From contig CM012953.1 of assembly GCA_000181795.3 (NCBI GenBank), positions 4,396,292-4,460,291 on the forward strand: a DNA stretch of 64,000 nucleotides, given 5' to 3'. Position numbers and translations under genes: made by a program. This document shows positions 50,372-61,997 of the stretch, piece by piece. The DNA is from Trichinella spiralis. Its lineage: Eukaryota; Nematoda; Enoplea; Trichinellida; Trichinellidae. Numbering within the stretch: position 1 is the stretch's first letter; each line of letters starts with the position of its first letter. The notes below the pieces were generated by a model. The model had not been told where the DNA came from, did no database searches, and saw only the letters and a program-made list of their open reading frames with translations.

Positions 50372-51435
50372 ACCGCTTTTCAATTCTTTTTTCCATGTAT
50401 AATTTAGCACATAACTGTTTTATTTAATAAAGATAAACTTAATCAACTAATTTTGTAGACATTTTCAACTAAAAATCTGAATAATTTTAGAGAACGTTGA
50501 AATAAAATCAGAAATACTTAACTGATACGCCTTTGCATTGAATTTAATAAGGATACTGACGTAACATGATAATTAAATTAATTATAAATGTGTATTTTTA
50601 AATTTGAAGTTAACTTTGTTTTGTTTTGCTTCATTATTCTTCAAATGTAATATATAAATTTATCATTACGACATGCTCTCTAAGCAAGTGTATAATTAAA
50701 ATTATATTACTATATATTATAATTATATTAAATATATTATATTACTGGAAAACAATATTTAGGAGAACATTGGAAAGCTTGTAAAATGATGAAAAACATC
50801 TCATATTCATACAGTTGTCATGTTTTTTGTATTTTACAAGATTCATTAATTAAAATTTGTATATTTCTTATTTTGATGGCACTTTCAACGATGCAACAGC
50901 CACTGCTCAATTAGTTGACTGTTTCCATGTGAAGTAATATTTTTTTAAGAACGTGACAGACAATTCGGAAAAAACAAATGAGACTAATGAACGTGGTGCT
51001 GACTGAATTGGAGCATCACTTGCCTACAGATGTGAACAATTACCATTTTTTTTTATTTTCAATAAACAATTTTACTATTCTAGAGAACAAATTCAACATT
51101 GGTATACATTTTTTGCTAACATGCTTTCAACGTTTTACTTATGCTTCATAATTGAAATATTGTATAATTTCTTTTTTGAATATTTAACCTTAAAAACGAA
51201 TTTTTTATGATTAATTTGCCGATTCATTTTATTCAATTTTGTTTAATTTAATATATACATGTAGATATAGATATGTATGTATGTACTAAAGGAATGACTA
51301 AACCTGTTTCAAAATTCAATCCTTGAAGTTCCGTAACTTATTCTTAGAAAGTAGTTCAATGATACAGTTCTAAATGTTTCTCTGTTAGTTTCTAGAACAT
51401 CCTTGTTCAGTATGTGAAACATCTTCGTCACAGTC
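50372..51435. other. Intergenic AT-rich DNA
   Basis: No gene seen between the tRNA terminator and the small secreted protein gene. Confidence 0.45.
50377..50380 (+). terminator. Pol III terminator (T4)
   Basis: A T4 run starts six bases after the tRNA-Ala end, with a T6 run at 50387-50392 as backup. Typical for RNA polymerase III. Confidence 0.8.
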
Positions 51436-51931
51436 ATGCGTCTGATGTTGTTTATAGCATTTTTTCTACAGGTCTACACATCTATTCAAGCATTTCCTAT
51501 TGCAGATATTGCATCATTAATTGCGCTTGCAAAATTGAAAAGTAAAAATGTTATATTTTATACATTCCAAATGACTTCCCTTTATTATACGTAAAACTTA
51601 TCTTTTAGATACAATCGGTGATCTCATTTCACCGCTCACAGGCGGAAATGGTAGAGGAATACTTGGTGGAAATGTAGGTATGCCATTCGGAAATAGCGGC
51701 AGATTACTTGGTGGTGGTAACTATTATGGACCAAACAGTGGTGGTATATTAGAAAATCTCGGAAGCAGATTTCTTGGTGGAGGTGGTTTAATGAACGGTA
51801 TGGAAGAACGACCATTAGTTGGTATGCTTAACAATTTACTGGGTGGCAGAAACCAAGGTCTGCTAGGTAGAAACAATTTCCGAAACAGAAACGGGTTTGA
51901 TACACCAAAAGGATATGATTACTATGACTGA
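51436..51931 (+). CDS. Small secreted Gly/Leu-rich protein
   Basis: Two exons (51436-51548 and 51609-51931) joined by a 60-base phase-1 intron encode 144 residues. The ATG opens a signal peptide (MRLMLFIAFFLQVYTSIQAF). The mature part is rich in Gly, Asn and Leu with loose repeats: GRGILGGN, GRLLGGGN, SRFLGGGGL, NNLLGGRN and QGLLGRN; it ends in an acidic/aromatic tail, KGYDYYD. There are no cysteines in the mature part. It could be a structural matrix protein or a peptide precursor, but no clear dibasic processing pattern is seen. No family recognised. Confidence 0.8.
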
Positions 51932-52789
51932 AATATTTGAAAATACATGGTGCAATGAAACAGGCAATTCAATTATGAACGAATTCATTTATTTACTCGT
52001 ATAATTATAATATAACCACAGTAAACATCGACATTATTTGAAACCAAAATTATTTTTCATTTCACCGACTGCCAAATATTATTAAAAATTGATTATTATT
52101 ACACTACGAAAAAATCAACTGGCTAACAATAACTCAAGAATTTCAAATAAACTTCATATATCTTTTCAATAAATTTAAACTATTTACAATAATCTTCTAA
52201 CAAATGACATAAATGTTTGAACTTACAATTTTAACTACATTTAAAGTAAAAATCATTAATACAACGAATAAACATGTGCAAAGTGATCGTAATATTATTC
52301 AATGGTTCAACAAATTTAATTTATACATCGCATTTTCCTTGAGCTAAACAGTATAAAATAATTAAAAAATTAAAAATATGGCAAAATAAGTAAAACAAAT
52401 TTGAAAAATGTACTGACAAAAACCTGGCATTTTCAACAAAATTTGTTTCAGAGCCATTTTCTGTACTATAATTCGAATATATTTAAAATAATAAACTTAA
52501 TAAATGGTTAACAGACAAAAAGAATTAATGAATGTTAAGCAATAATCGGCATCACTTCAAAATTTACACTACTAAAAAAATAACAACAATATTTTTCAGT
52601 AAAACTATTCAGCTTTTACTGCGAAATAAATAATCTTGCCATATCATGCAATACAACGCTGTAACTGAAGTAAGTGATGTTTTACAAACATTTACTTCAA
52701 GTTTTTCAAAAATTGTACAAAATGATGTGTATGGATGGACTCGATAATTAAAAGCTCTAATACAATTATTCCTATATTTCTTACATCAA
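51932..52789. other. Convergent 3' flanks
   Basis: AT-rich DNA between the stops of the Gly-rich gene (+) and PPP4C (-). Nothing coding seen. Confidence 0.5.
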
Positions 52790-53713
52790 TCATAAGAAGT
52801 AGTCTGGCGGAGGACGTTTCGGCGGTATTCCACGATTTTCATGTGGAGCTGCTTCAAAAATAGTAAATTCCTTTTGTAGATTTTCATCTAGTTCTAAAAT
52901 CGCTGCTACGTTTCCACAGCGATAACAATAATTTGGCGCAGACCATACAGTCAAGACAGTGTCATTGAAATGCCACTTATATCCTTCCATTACTAGCTGA
53001 TGAGCGCGACAAATCATGTCTACCGAATTTGCTTCGCAAAACTGCTGCACAACATCACTGCCAAAGAGGAAGCCGGCACCTCGCGGAGAAACACCCCAGC
53101 CTTGAGTATCTTCCGGGTCGGACCATAATAAATCACACATTGGACCATCATGAGGCACCTCTTGCTTTCGATCTATACCGCGAATTTGGTCCAGAGTCTG
53201 AATGCTGGGTGAAAGACCACCGTGAACACAAAAAATTTTGTTATCAATCACTGCCGACAAACTGAGATAATCGAAGATTTCAGTGCAATAACGCCAAACT
53301 GCTGGAGTTCCATACTTCCGAAGACATTCGTCATAAAAGCCGTAAACTTGTGTAATCTGCCTACTCTCGTGGTTTCCTCGAATCAAATAAATACGATCAG
53401 GAAAGCGTACCTTCAAAGCTAACAATAACAAAAACGTTTCAACACTATAAAAACCACGGTCGACAAAATCGCCCAAAAAAAGATAGCTCGTATCCGGAAC
53501 CTTGCCTCCAACTTTGAACAATTCTTTCAGATCGTAAAACTGCCCGTGAATATCGCCACAGACGGTGACTGGAGCATCTATTTGCTGCACGTTGCTCTCT
53601 TCTGCCAGTATTTCCCTAGCTTTGGAACAAAGCTGTTTCACTTCATTTTCGCTAATCAGCTCACAATTGAACAGCTTTTCTATCTGAACATCGAGATCTG
53701 AAGAGTCACACAT
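52790..53713 (-). CDS. PPP4C: Protein phosphatase 4 catalytic subunit
   Basis: Ser/Thr phosphatase catalytic subunit acting in centrosome maturation, DNA repair and signalling with PP4 regulatory subunits. The minus-strand frame is open further upstream, but the ATG at 53713 ([14 protein letters not shown]) gives exactly 307 residues, the human PPP4C length, and aligns at the N-terminus. Metal and phosphate motifs are intact: GDIHGQF, GDFVDRG, RGNHES, HGGLSPS, and [25 protein letters not shown] and the C-terminal DYFL, which is methylated in PP2A-type enzymes, are present. PP4-specific features include [11 protein letters not shown] and [18 protein letters not shown]. The whole coding region is one exon, unlike the neighbouring genes, which suggests either intron loss or a retroposed copy. 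It is in perfect shape, so likely functional. Confidence 0.95.
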   Translation of the reverse strand: MCDSSDLDVQIEKLFNCELISENEVKQLCSKAREILAEESNVQQIDAPVTVCGDIHGQFYDLKELFKVGGKVPDTSYLFLGDFVDRGFYSVETFLLLLALKVRFPDRIYLIRGNHESRQITQVYGFYDECLRKYGTPAVWRYCTEIFDYLSLSAVIDNKIFCVHGGLSPSIQTLDQIRGIDRKQEVPHDGPMCDLLWSDPEDTQGWGVSPRGAGFLFGSDVVQQFCEANSVDMICRAHQLVMEGYKWHFNDTVLTVWSAPNYCYRCGNVAAILELDENLQKEFTIFEAAPHENRGIPPKRPPPDYFL

Positions 53714-54758
53714 ATGTAAACAACTAGAGTATTCGGTGATAAGATTAAAAAACAAAAAAGATAAATCAAATTAACTTTTCAATATACAATGCCACGTACA
53801 GTAATTTGAGAAAATGGTTTGAATAATTACGCAGTATACTGTAAAATAAAATTTTTTTTATTTAATATTTTTATTTTTTATTTTTTATTTTTATTTACTT
53901 ATTTAAAAATTTTACACTTTGGTTATGCAAATAATTTATATTTCTTTCGTATTTAGGTGAATTGTTAACCGAATCATTAAATTTTCAGTGTCAAAAATAA
54001 TCTTTTCACAAAATTGATTTTCATTTCTTAAACATTTCCTAAAATAATCATGGTCAGCTTATTAAAATATAAATGAGCACTCTGAAATTCTCCATCGAGA
54101 AATGCAAAGTGCAAAGAATGAACTGAAGTTATAAAACTTATTTCTAATGCAGTGAATTCTATGAAATGAATTTATTACTGTTATTTAAAAAATTTTTTTT
54201 ATATAGCATAAAGACTAGTTATGAGACTTTTTTGGAATAAAGTAATCTTTTTAATTGAAACTTTAATAGTAGACATATTTGTACTTGAGCATTAAATGTT
54301 ACAGACAGCATCTGTGTGCATTCATATTTATAGCATACGTTATTTTGGGACGTTAGCCTATTTTTTCATCGATGATTTAAGAGAAGGTTGTTTTCAATAG
54401 TAGTGCACATAGTACACTGGATAAATTTATTTGTTTCATCTATGCACTTTACCTGAGTTAAGGAAACGCCAAATACTAAACCTTTTGATGTAACTGTTTA
54501 AAGTAAAGTATAAATGCGACGTTAGGCAACTGATATAGTTGGAAATTGAAAAGTTTTAGCATTTCGAATATTCAACTAATGAATTCAACTCAGTGCATTT
54601 AATATTATTTTTAATTTCGAGCGTAGTAAGTTTTAACGTATTTAATACTGATTTCGTTTGCCGTGAAAATGCTTCGCATTTATTGTTATATTTAATTTGG
54701 ATCTTATTTGTTAAACGTTATTATTGTGCTAAAAATTATTAATATTTCAGATTTATAA
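53714..54758. other. Divergent promoter region, PPP4C and CUL2
   Basis: 1,045 bases between the two ATGs. A TTTCAG acceptor at 54745-54750 lies 8 bases before the CUL2 ATG. No exon seen. Confidence 0.5.
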
Positions 54759-57402
54759 ATGTCATTACGGCCACAAGCATTAGACTTTGATTCTTTGTGG
54801 CATAAATTACGCCCTTGCGTGGAGCAAGTTATTGCTGTTCAGCCAGTTCCTCCATCCTTATGGAACGAAAGTTTCAGGCAAATTTTTTTTTTGATTAAAT
54901 ATGCTTTAATGATTCTTTAAATTATAAAAATTTGAAGAAGATAAATTTTTATAATTTAGCTTTGTTTACCAACTTTGTATAGCCGTCCCGGAAAGTCACA
55001 CTATGCGTTTATACAAAGCAGTGCAGACGTGTCTACAAGCGCATGTGAAATTGTTATACGATGTATGTTTTGCACTAATAACACTGTCAGTTTTGAGCTG
55101 AATGAGTTGCATTGAATTTGAAAATTGTTGTTAAGTAGCTTTGATGCATGATTTTTTTCTTGAAATTGAAATTTTAAGGAAATATCAAATTGCTGTGAAG
55201 ACCACCTTTTGGAAAAATACTTTGAACGTTGGAGGAAGTATCATGCGGGTGCGAAATATCTGGACAGACTGTTTCAGTAGGTTTTTTTTGTTTGAAAAGT
55301 ATTATTGTGAGTAAATATCAAGTTTTTTTCTATTATTTTGTAGCTACTTGAATGCTCAGTATGTCAACAAATTAAAGATCACGGATTCTGATTTATTTTA
55401 TGGTAGGTTGTTCAGAGAAGAGAATCAAGTAAATACGAAGTTTGTTGGTGAAGTAAGTTATTTAGATATTATAGAGTTGTTGTTTTTTAAATATTTTTTT
55501 ATCGTTTTACTTACAAGTTGGCAATGGATGTATGGAACGAAAAGATGGTGCGCCCGTTGACAGATAGACTTGTTGCATTATTATTAAAAGAAATTAAAAG
55601 GTACATTTTTTAGAATGTTATGTGTTCAATTTAAAGATTGTAATAATTTTTTCTGTTTGTTTAAGTTTGATTTAAATGAAATTGCAATATTTTCACTGTT
55701 TTCTAACTTTATTTTAGTATGTGCGTTTATTATTTTATTTTTAGTTTATTTTAGTAATTTAATTGCGCTGTTTTATCTTATTTGTAGATATCGAAACGGT
55801 GTGCCTGTGAACACGGATGTTCTGAGTGGTGTGATTCATTCTTTTAATGACAGTGAGAATGACGACTCCGGCCCCGCTAGCGAAGCAAGTGATATTTGTT
55901 TTTTTTCGCAATGCTTATACTTTATAACTTTTCAGTTTTACATCCAAAAGTTTGAAATCCCATTTTTGAAAGACACTTCTGAATATTATGTTGATATTGC
56001 AGTTAGAATGTTGGCCACTACCACACCGTCCGAATATATGCAATTTGTTGGCAAACTTTTTTGTAGTAGATTTGCGCACGTTGAGTGTTTTGGATTTTTA
56101 AGGTTTTGGAAAAAATAAGACAAGAAGAAGCACGATCCGAGAGAATTCTTCATCGTAGTGGCGTTGATAAAGTTCAACAAATATGTCAAGAAGTGCTTGT
56201 GAATAGGCATATGAGCATGTTTAAATCCGTTGCTAAGGAAATAGTGAGAGAAGAAAATTTAGCGGGTATGCATCTAATTCACATTCGTATTATGTAATAA
56301 TACATCATTCTTACGCAGTTTTGACATGCTTGAAACAGTATAATTAATACAAATCTTCTTTAAAACTATTTATATTTTAAAAGCGATTAAGTTAAAAGTT
56401 TTTTTAAGTAAAGAATATTTTTGTTTAATCGACAAGAAAGCATTCAGCTGTTTATGATGATAATGATAATATATAGTAATCAGTGAAAAGTTTGTTCATT
56501 GTTGGATGTTGTTTGTTGCAGATTTGTCAAACATGTATGCTCTTTTGAGCGCCAAATCGAGCGATCTTAGTTTTCTTGTGAATGAATTCGAATCCTACGT
56601 CCGAGGTATTGGTCAGCACTGTATGCAGAACCTGCAAGGCGATGACGTTTGTTTTCTTTTTTTTAATTTTTATTTTTTCAAATTTAATTCGTTTGCTTTA
56701 TAGTTTACATTACAGTTGCAGGTAGCACAGCAGTTTGTCGAAGAAATTTTGGCTGTTTTTGATAAATACGGTCAAATAGTTAAGAAAACTTTTAAAGGTG
56801 ATCATGAATTTTCTGCAGCGTTGGATCGCGTAAGTATCTTTTCTGAGTTATATTAATTTCATTTTGTATTCAGTAATGTAATATGTTTTTTACGTTGTTT
56901 TGTAAATTAGCTTTGTATAATTGCTTGTCTAGTTTGTTTAATTTGGATCTTCTGGAAATTTGATTGAATATAAAGATGCATTGACGAGATAATCAGCGTG
57001 ATTATGAAATTGACATTTAAAATATGTTTCAGGCTTGTTTGGCTGTTATCAATCATCGAAATGGAAGCAAAGATCCCGCCAAAGCTGCAGAATGGGTAAG
57101 TTTACCTCTGTGAAAAAAATATATGCATCTGTGTCTGTGTGTGTTTGATTATGTTTGGATAGAAAAGATAAATGATTCTTTTTCTTATTTAGTTATCGAA
57201 GCATATTGATCAAATACTTCGAAAATCTACGAAACCTATAGTGGAGAGTTATATAGATTTCGAGGTTTGAATGACGCTTTGTGAAGATTGCTATTTTATT
57301 TATAATTATTTTTAGCTTACAAAAGCAATTAATATTCTTCGCTTTGTTGATGATAAAGATTTATTTCACAAAGTGAGTGAGTGATTATATGACTTTTATT
57401 AT

Positions 57403-57468
<66 letters not shown>

Positions 57469-59191
57469 TTGTTTATATATTTATTTGTATTATATTATAA
57501 TGTAAATATTATAATGTATTAGCATATTTTATTTTAACGCTTTGTTTTCATGTAAGTATTATTCGCGTTCGCTGGCAAATCGACTTATCAGTGGCGTGTC
57601 AATTTCAATTCCTGCAGAAGAAACGATGATTCACAAATTGAAAGTATGTATTGCTTTGTTTTCTGTTTTTTTGAAATATTTTTTTGGTGGATATATTTAT
57701 ATATGAATTATTTTAGTCTTGTTGTGGATATGAGTTTATCTCGAAATTCAATTCCGAAAATGATAACTGATATCCCTATGAGCATTCATCTCACAATTAA
57801 TTTTGTCAACTATTTGCAACAACGACCTCTGCTCTCTATAGTCCTCTGATGGTGCTTCTACAAAATTGAGTATGAATTATCTATTCAACATATACTACTC
57901 ATAAACTTTATAAGACCAATAATGAATTGACAATTCAGCATTTATAAATCCCTCAAAGAACCTACCCATGACTACATCTCTTTTCCCTTAAACACACTTA
58001 TTATAATAATGTTCATCCATTAATTTTCTTAGGGGGAAGCCACCCTATGAGACTATATTTATATGCTTCGAACCCCTTGACCTGATACTAACAAGAATAA
58101 CTATCCTAGGAGCATGTCTGAGACTAATTGCATCAATGAATTATACCCACACCACCCTCCAACTCCTCCTGACTAGGATGAACACTAATACAATCATAAT
58201 AATCATCACACCTATTCTACTGAGGACGAGACACATACAAGACACACAACAGGCACACTACTCAAACAACACTAAAACAAATATAAATTAGCATAACTCT
58301 ATTCTTGACACTGAGCTTTCTCCTACATCACCATCCTCTGAATATCTNNNNNNNNNNNNNNNNNNNNNNNNNNNNNNNNNNNNNNNNNNNNNNNNNNNNN
58401 NNNNNNNNNNNNNNNNNNNNNNNNNNNNNNNNNNNNNNNNNNNNNNNNNNNNNNNNNNNNNNNNNNNNNNNNNNNNNNNNNNNNNNNNNNNNNNNNNNNN
58501 NNNNNNNNNNNNNNNNNNNNNNNNNNTTGGTCGAAGAAAATTTTGGCTGTTTTTGATAAATACGTCAATAGTAGAAAACTTTTAAAGGTGATCATGAATT
58601 TTCTGCAGCGTTGGATCGCGTAAGTATCTTTTCTGAGTTATATTAATTTCATTTGTATTCAGTAATGTAATATGTTTTTTACGTTGTTTTGTAAATTAGC
58701 TTTGTATAATTGCTTGTCTAGTTTGTTTAATTTGGATCTTCTGGAAATTTGATTGAATATAAAGATGCATTGACGAGATAATCAGCGTGATTATGAAATT
58801 GACATTTAAAATATGTTTCAGGCTTGTTTGGCTGTTATCAATCATCGAAATGGAAGCAAAGATCCCGCCAAAGCTGCAGAATGGGTAAGTTTACCTCTGT
58901 GAAAAAAATATATGCATCTGTGTCTGTGTGTGTTTGATTATGTTTGGATAGAAAAGATAAATGATTCTTTTTCTTATTTAGTTATCGAAGCATATTGATC
59001 AAATACTTCGAAAATCTACGAAACCTATAGTGGAGAGTTATATAGATTTCGAGGTTTGAATGACGCTTTGTGAAGATTGCTATTTTATTTATAATTATTT
59101 TTAGCTTACAAAAGCAATTAATATTCTTCGCTTTGTTGATGATAAAGATTTATTTCACAAAGTGAGTGAGTGATTATATGACTTTTATTAT

Positions 59192-59237
<46 letters not shown>

Positions 59238-61083
59238 TTGTTTATATATTTATTTGTATTATATTATAATGTAAATATTATAATGTATTAGCATATTTTA
59301 TTTTAACGCTTTGTTTTCATGTAAGTATTATTCGCGTTCGCTGGCAAATCGACTTATCAGTGGCGTGTCAATTTCAATTCCTGCAGAAGAAACGATGATT
59401 CACAAATTGAAAGTATGTATTGCTTTGTTTTCTGTTTTTTTGAAATATTTTTTTGGTGGATATATTTATATATGAATTATTTTAGTCTTGTTGTGGATAT
59501 GAGTTTATCTCGAAATTTCAGCGAATGTTATCTGACATCACTTTGAGCAAAGAACTCACTAATAATTTTGTTAACTATTTGCAAGAACGAGCTCTGGGCA
59601 TTAATGTCCACATGATGGTGCTTCAAGTAAATTGTGTTTGAATTCATATATTCATATATATATATATAATGTACTTTATTTTAAGAATAAGCAAATGAGA
59701 ATTCAGCATTTATGAAGTTTGAAATGTAAATATTTATGTGAGCAAATGGATTCTTTTAAAATTTTGCATTAATTAACAATAATAAAATTAGCTTTATTAA
59801 ACCATATATATATATGATGCGTTAAAGATGTGAAATGAGAAAATTTCTTTGATGATTTAAATGCAAAAGTGATTGTATAAAACTTGTGTTTGAATAAACA
59901 GTTGAAGATTAGCCACACATGTTATTTCTGTAGGCTGGTGCATGGCCATTGATGCAGTGCCAGTTGAAGATACCTATTCCTCCTGTGATTGAAAATGCGA
60001 TTAACGAGGTTTGTATTTTTTTTATTTTTTAGCTTTTACGTAGTTTATTGTTATTGTTTTCTATATTTGATTTTTTTGTTTTAGTTTGAACAGTACTACA
60101 CCAGGTTCTTCAGTGGAAGAAAGTTGTCGTGGATGTTGCAGTTTTCCGTTGGTAGGTTGATCTGCCAAATTGTCATTTTGAGATTTCGATTTGATGAATT
60201 GAAAAGTATTTAAATTCAAAGATGTAAAATGCTTATTATTTAGTGGATGTCATGTTGCACTACCTGCATCGGCGTCTTATGGCTTCTGTTAACTTGCATC
60301 AGTTGGCTATTTTGTTGTGTTTCGAAAATCACGATCAGTTAGCACTGGAAGATTTGAAAATAAGGAGTGGCATACAGGATGGGGGATTTGATAGTAATTT
60401 GCAGTGCTTGATTGACGCTGGTATTTTACTGCGTCAGGTATAAAAATGAATTTTTCATCAGATCATTGCTTTGTTTGTTCGATGTTGATTTTGTAAAAAT
60501 TTATAGTCTGAAAAATTTGATGGTCAGTTACGATCGAAGATAATATTGAACAAACATTTGACAAGCAGGCGAGTAAAGTTCAGAGTGAACTCGCCCTTCT
60601 TCAGTGACGCATTTAATAAAGTGAATATGAAAATGAAATTCCTATTTATTGAGAAAAAAATAAAGTCATCTTTTCTGTATTTCAGGATTTAAGTGCTGGA
60701 CGTCAGGTGCATGCTGATTTGAAGGTTGATCGAAAGCTGTTCATTGAATGCACTTTGGTTCGTATTATGAAATCCAGAAAGTTAATAAAACATGAAGATC
60801 TTTTGAGAGAGGTTAGTATATGTACTGGAATTTAATCCAACATGAAGAAATGTGATAAAATCACAATATTATTTTTTCATTATTTATTTTAAATTTACTA
60901 TTGCACAAGTTTGTAAAAAATATTTTAAATAGTGAATATTTGTTTTTTGTTCAGGTTATGGAGCAATGTGTAGGGCGGTTTGTACCAGAAGTACAGATGA
61001 TTAAGCAAGCAATAGAAAGCGTTATAGAAAAGAATTTTTTACGGCGCACTGATAATGCTGATGAATATGCGTATTTAGCATGA
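54759..61083 (+). CDS. CUL2: Cullin-2 (assembly damaged in the middle)
   Basis: Scaffold of CRL2 ubiquitin ligases, binding Elongin BC/VHL-box receptors at its N-terminus and RBX1 at its C-terminus. It starts MSLRPQALDFDSLWHKL (human CUL2: MSLKPRVVDFDETWNKL) and continues YLNAQYVNKLKITDSDLFYG, SEYYVDIAVRML, ILAVFDKYGQIVKKTF, ILRFVDDKDLFHK, SRSLANRLISGVS, AGAWPLMQ, FFSGRKLSW, and a C-terminal winged-helix part with VRIMKSRKLIKHEDLL (neddylation lysine in MKSRK), ending DEYAYLA. About 20 exons. Two introns use GC donors: at 54878 and 55885 only the GC site keeps the frame. Exons from about 56734 to 57648 occur twice, on either side of an N gap; the second copy (58527-59510) continues correctly into FQRMLSDITLSKEL and the rest, so one copy should be dropped to read the gene. 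Confidence 0.92.
56734..57748 (+). repeat. CUL2 duplicated segment, copy 1
   Basis: Almost identical to 58527-59516, including introns. The main difference is the TA repeat length (about 49 bases here). Lies left of the N gap. Confidence 0.9.
57408..57456. repeat. TA dinucleotide repeat in CUL2 intron, copy 1
   Basis: About 24 TA units; the matching run in copy 2 (about 59200-59226) has about 13. A plausible cause of the assembly break. Confidence 0.85.
57749..57960. other. Corrupted CUL2 sequence at contig end
   Basis: From about 57749 the sequence stays alignable with 59516-59720 but with many scattered differences, for example AACTATTTGCAACAACGACC against AACTATTTGCAAGAACGAGC. The upstream kilobase is nearly identical to copy 2. 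The sudden drop looks like a poor consensus, not an evolving paralogue. Confidence 0.65.
57990..58347 (+). other. Mitochondrial-like sequence beside the gap
   Basis: Composition changes abruptly to A+C-rich (CTA, ATA, ATC, ACC codon-like) and differs from all other DNA in the window. Read with the invertebrate mitochondrial code, 58022-58287 stays open and is hydrophobic, including EPLDLMLTSMTILGACLSLI, reminiscent of an NADH dehydrogenase (ND4-like) membrane segment. It is either a nuclear mitochondrial insert or organelle reads mixed into a contig end. The gene assignment is weak. Confidence 0.35.
58348..58526. other. Assembly gap (179 N)
   Basis: A run of N inside CUL2, flanked on both sides by copies of the same kilobase of the gene. 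The first bases after the gap show small indels relative to copy 1, as at a low-coverage contig end. Confidence 0.99.
58527..59516 (+). repeat. CUL2 duplicated segment, copy 2
   Basis: Matches copy 1 at near identity in exons and introns after the first 60 bases, then runs on into intact downstream CUL2 exons. This is the copy to keep. Confidence 0.9.
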
Positions 61084-61997
61084 TGAATATATTTTCTATT
61101 TCAGTGTAGTTTTGTGTAGAAGTTTAAAAAATTTATTTTGAGAAATTAAAAAAAAAACTTTTCAATTCATTCAAAAATTCACAAAAAATTACTCGAATGA
61201 CGTTCGAATTGATAATGTTCAGTTTTTAATGGTGATTCTCGATTGACTGTATTCTCCTTTAACTCTAACAAATTTGTGTGAAAATTATTTCAGAGTTGTG
61301 CGTTGTTTTGCTTACTATTATTATGAGCAGTGAAAGAAAAAATGAATGAATTTGTTTTGAAATTTGAATTTTTCAGTAACACCAACGAGGAGGGTATTTT
61401 TTATTGCATATATCAATTTCAAAAATCCGTTTTTCCTTCAATCAATATACTGCGCAAGTAATTATGTATTCTGAGCAAGAACACTGTTGGCAGATGTGAG
61501 AATAAAAAGTTATTATTAAAAAAGTTTGAATAATGTGATAAATGAAAAAATATTGATGCGAATTCTCGATTGAAATTTCTGTCCCCGTTTTATGAAATAA
61601 AAGTCGATGCTTTTGAAAAAGATGCAAGTGTTTGTATGTTAATTTTTTATATTCTTCATCCTGCTTTTGTTAATCTGCAATTAATATGTGAAATAATTTT
61701 TTTTCAAAATTTGAAATTATTGAATCAGTCCAGGCCGAATGTGTGCAAAGTAGGCAACCGGAACACAGGATGGAAGATATTCATTGTTGCGTAATTGGTG
61801 TCCAAATCAAGGTCGACCGACCGACCGTTGGATTGTACTATCCGGCGCGAACTTTCATCTAAACCGTATACTGGACGCGGCCGTCACCTACATTGCAATT
61901 GGAATGACCGTATACTGTTTTGTATAAGCCGCTAGAAAAGTGGCACTTGCTTGCTGTTGACAACACCATTTGCAATCAAAGTGAACACAGGATCAGG
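61084..61997. other. Spacer between CUL2 and lipocalin gene
   Basis: AT-rich until about 61700. 61790-61990 is GC-richer (for example CGACCGACCGACCG near 61813) and probably the promoter and 5' leader of the next gene. No separate gene seen. Confidence 0.45.

Noticed and set aside
56734-59516. True tandem duplication of cullin exons
   Set aside because: Introns are nearly identical, an N gap separates the copies and contig-end noise is visible; a misassembly explains it better.
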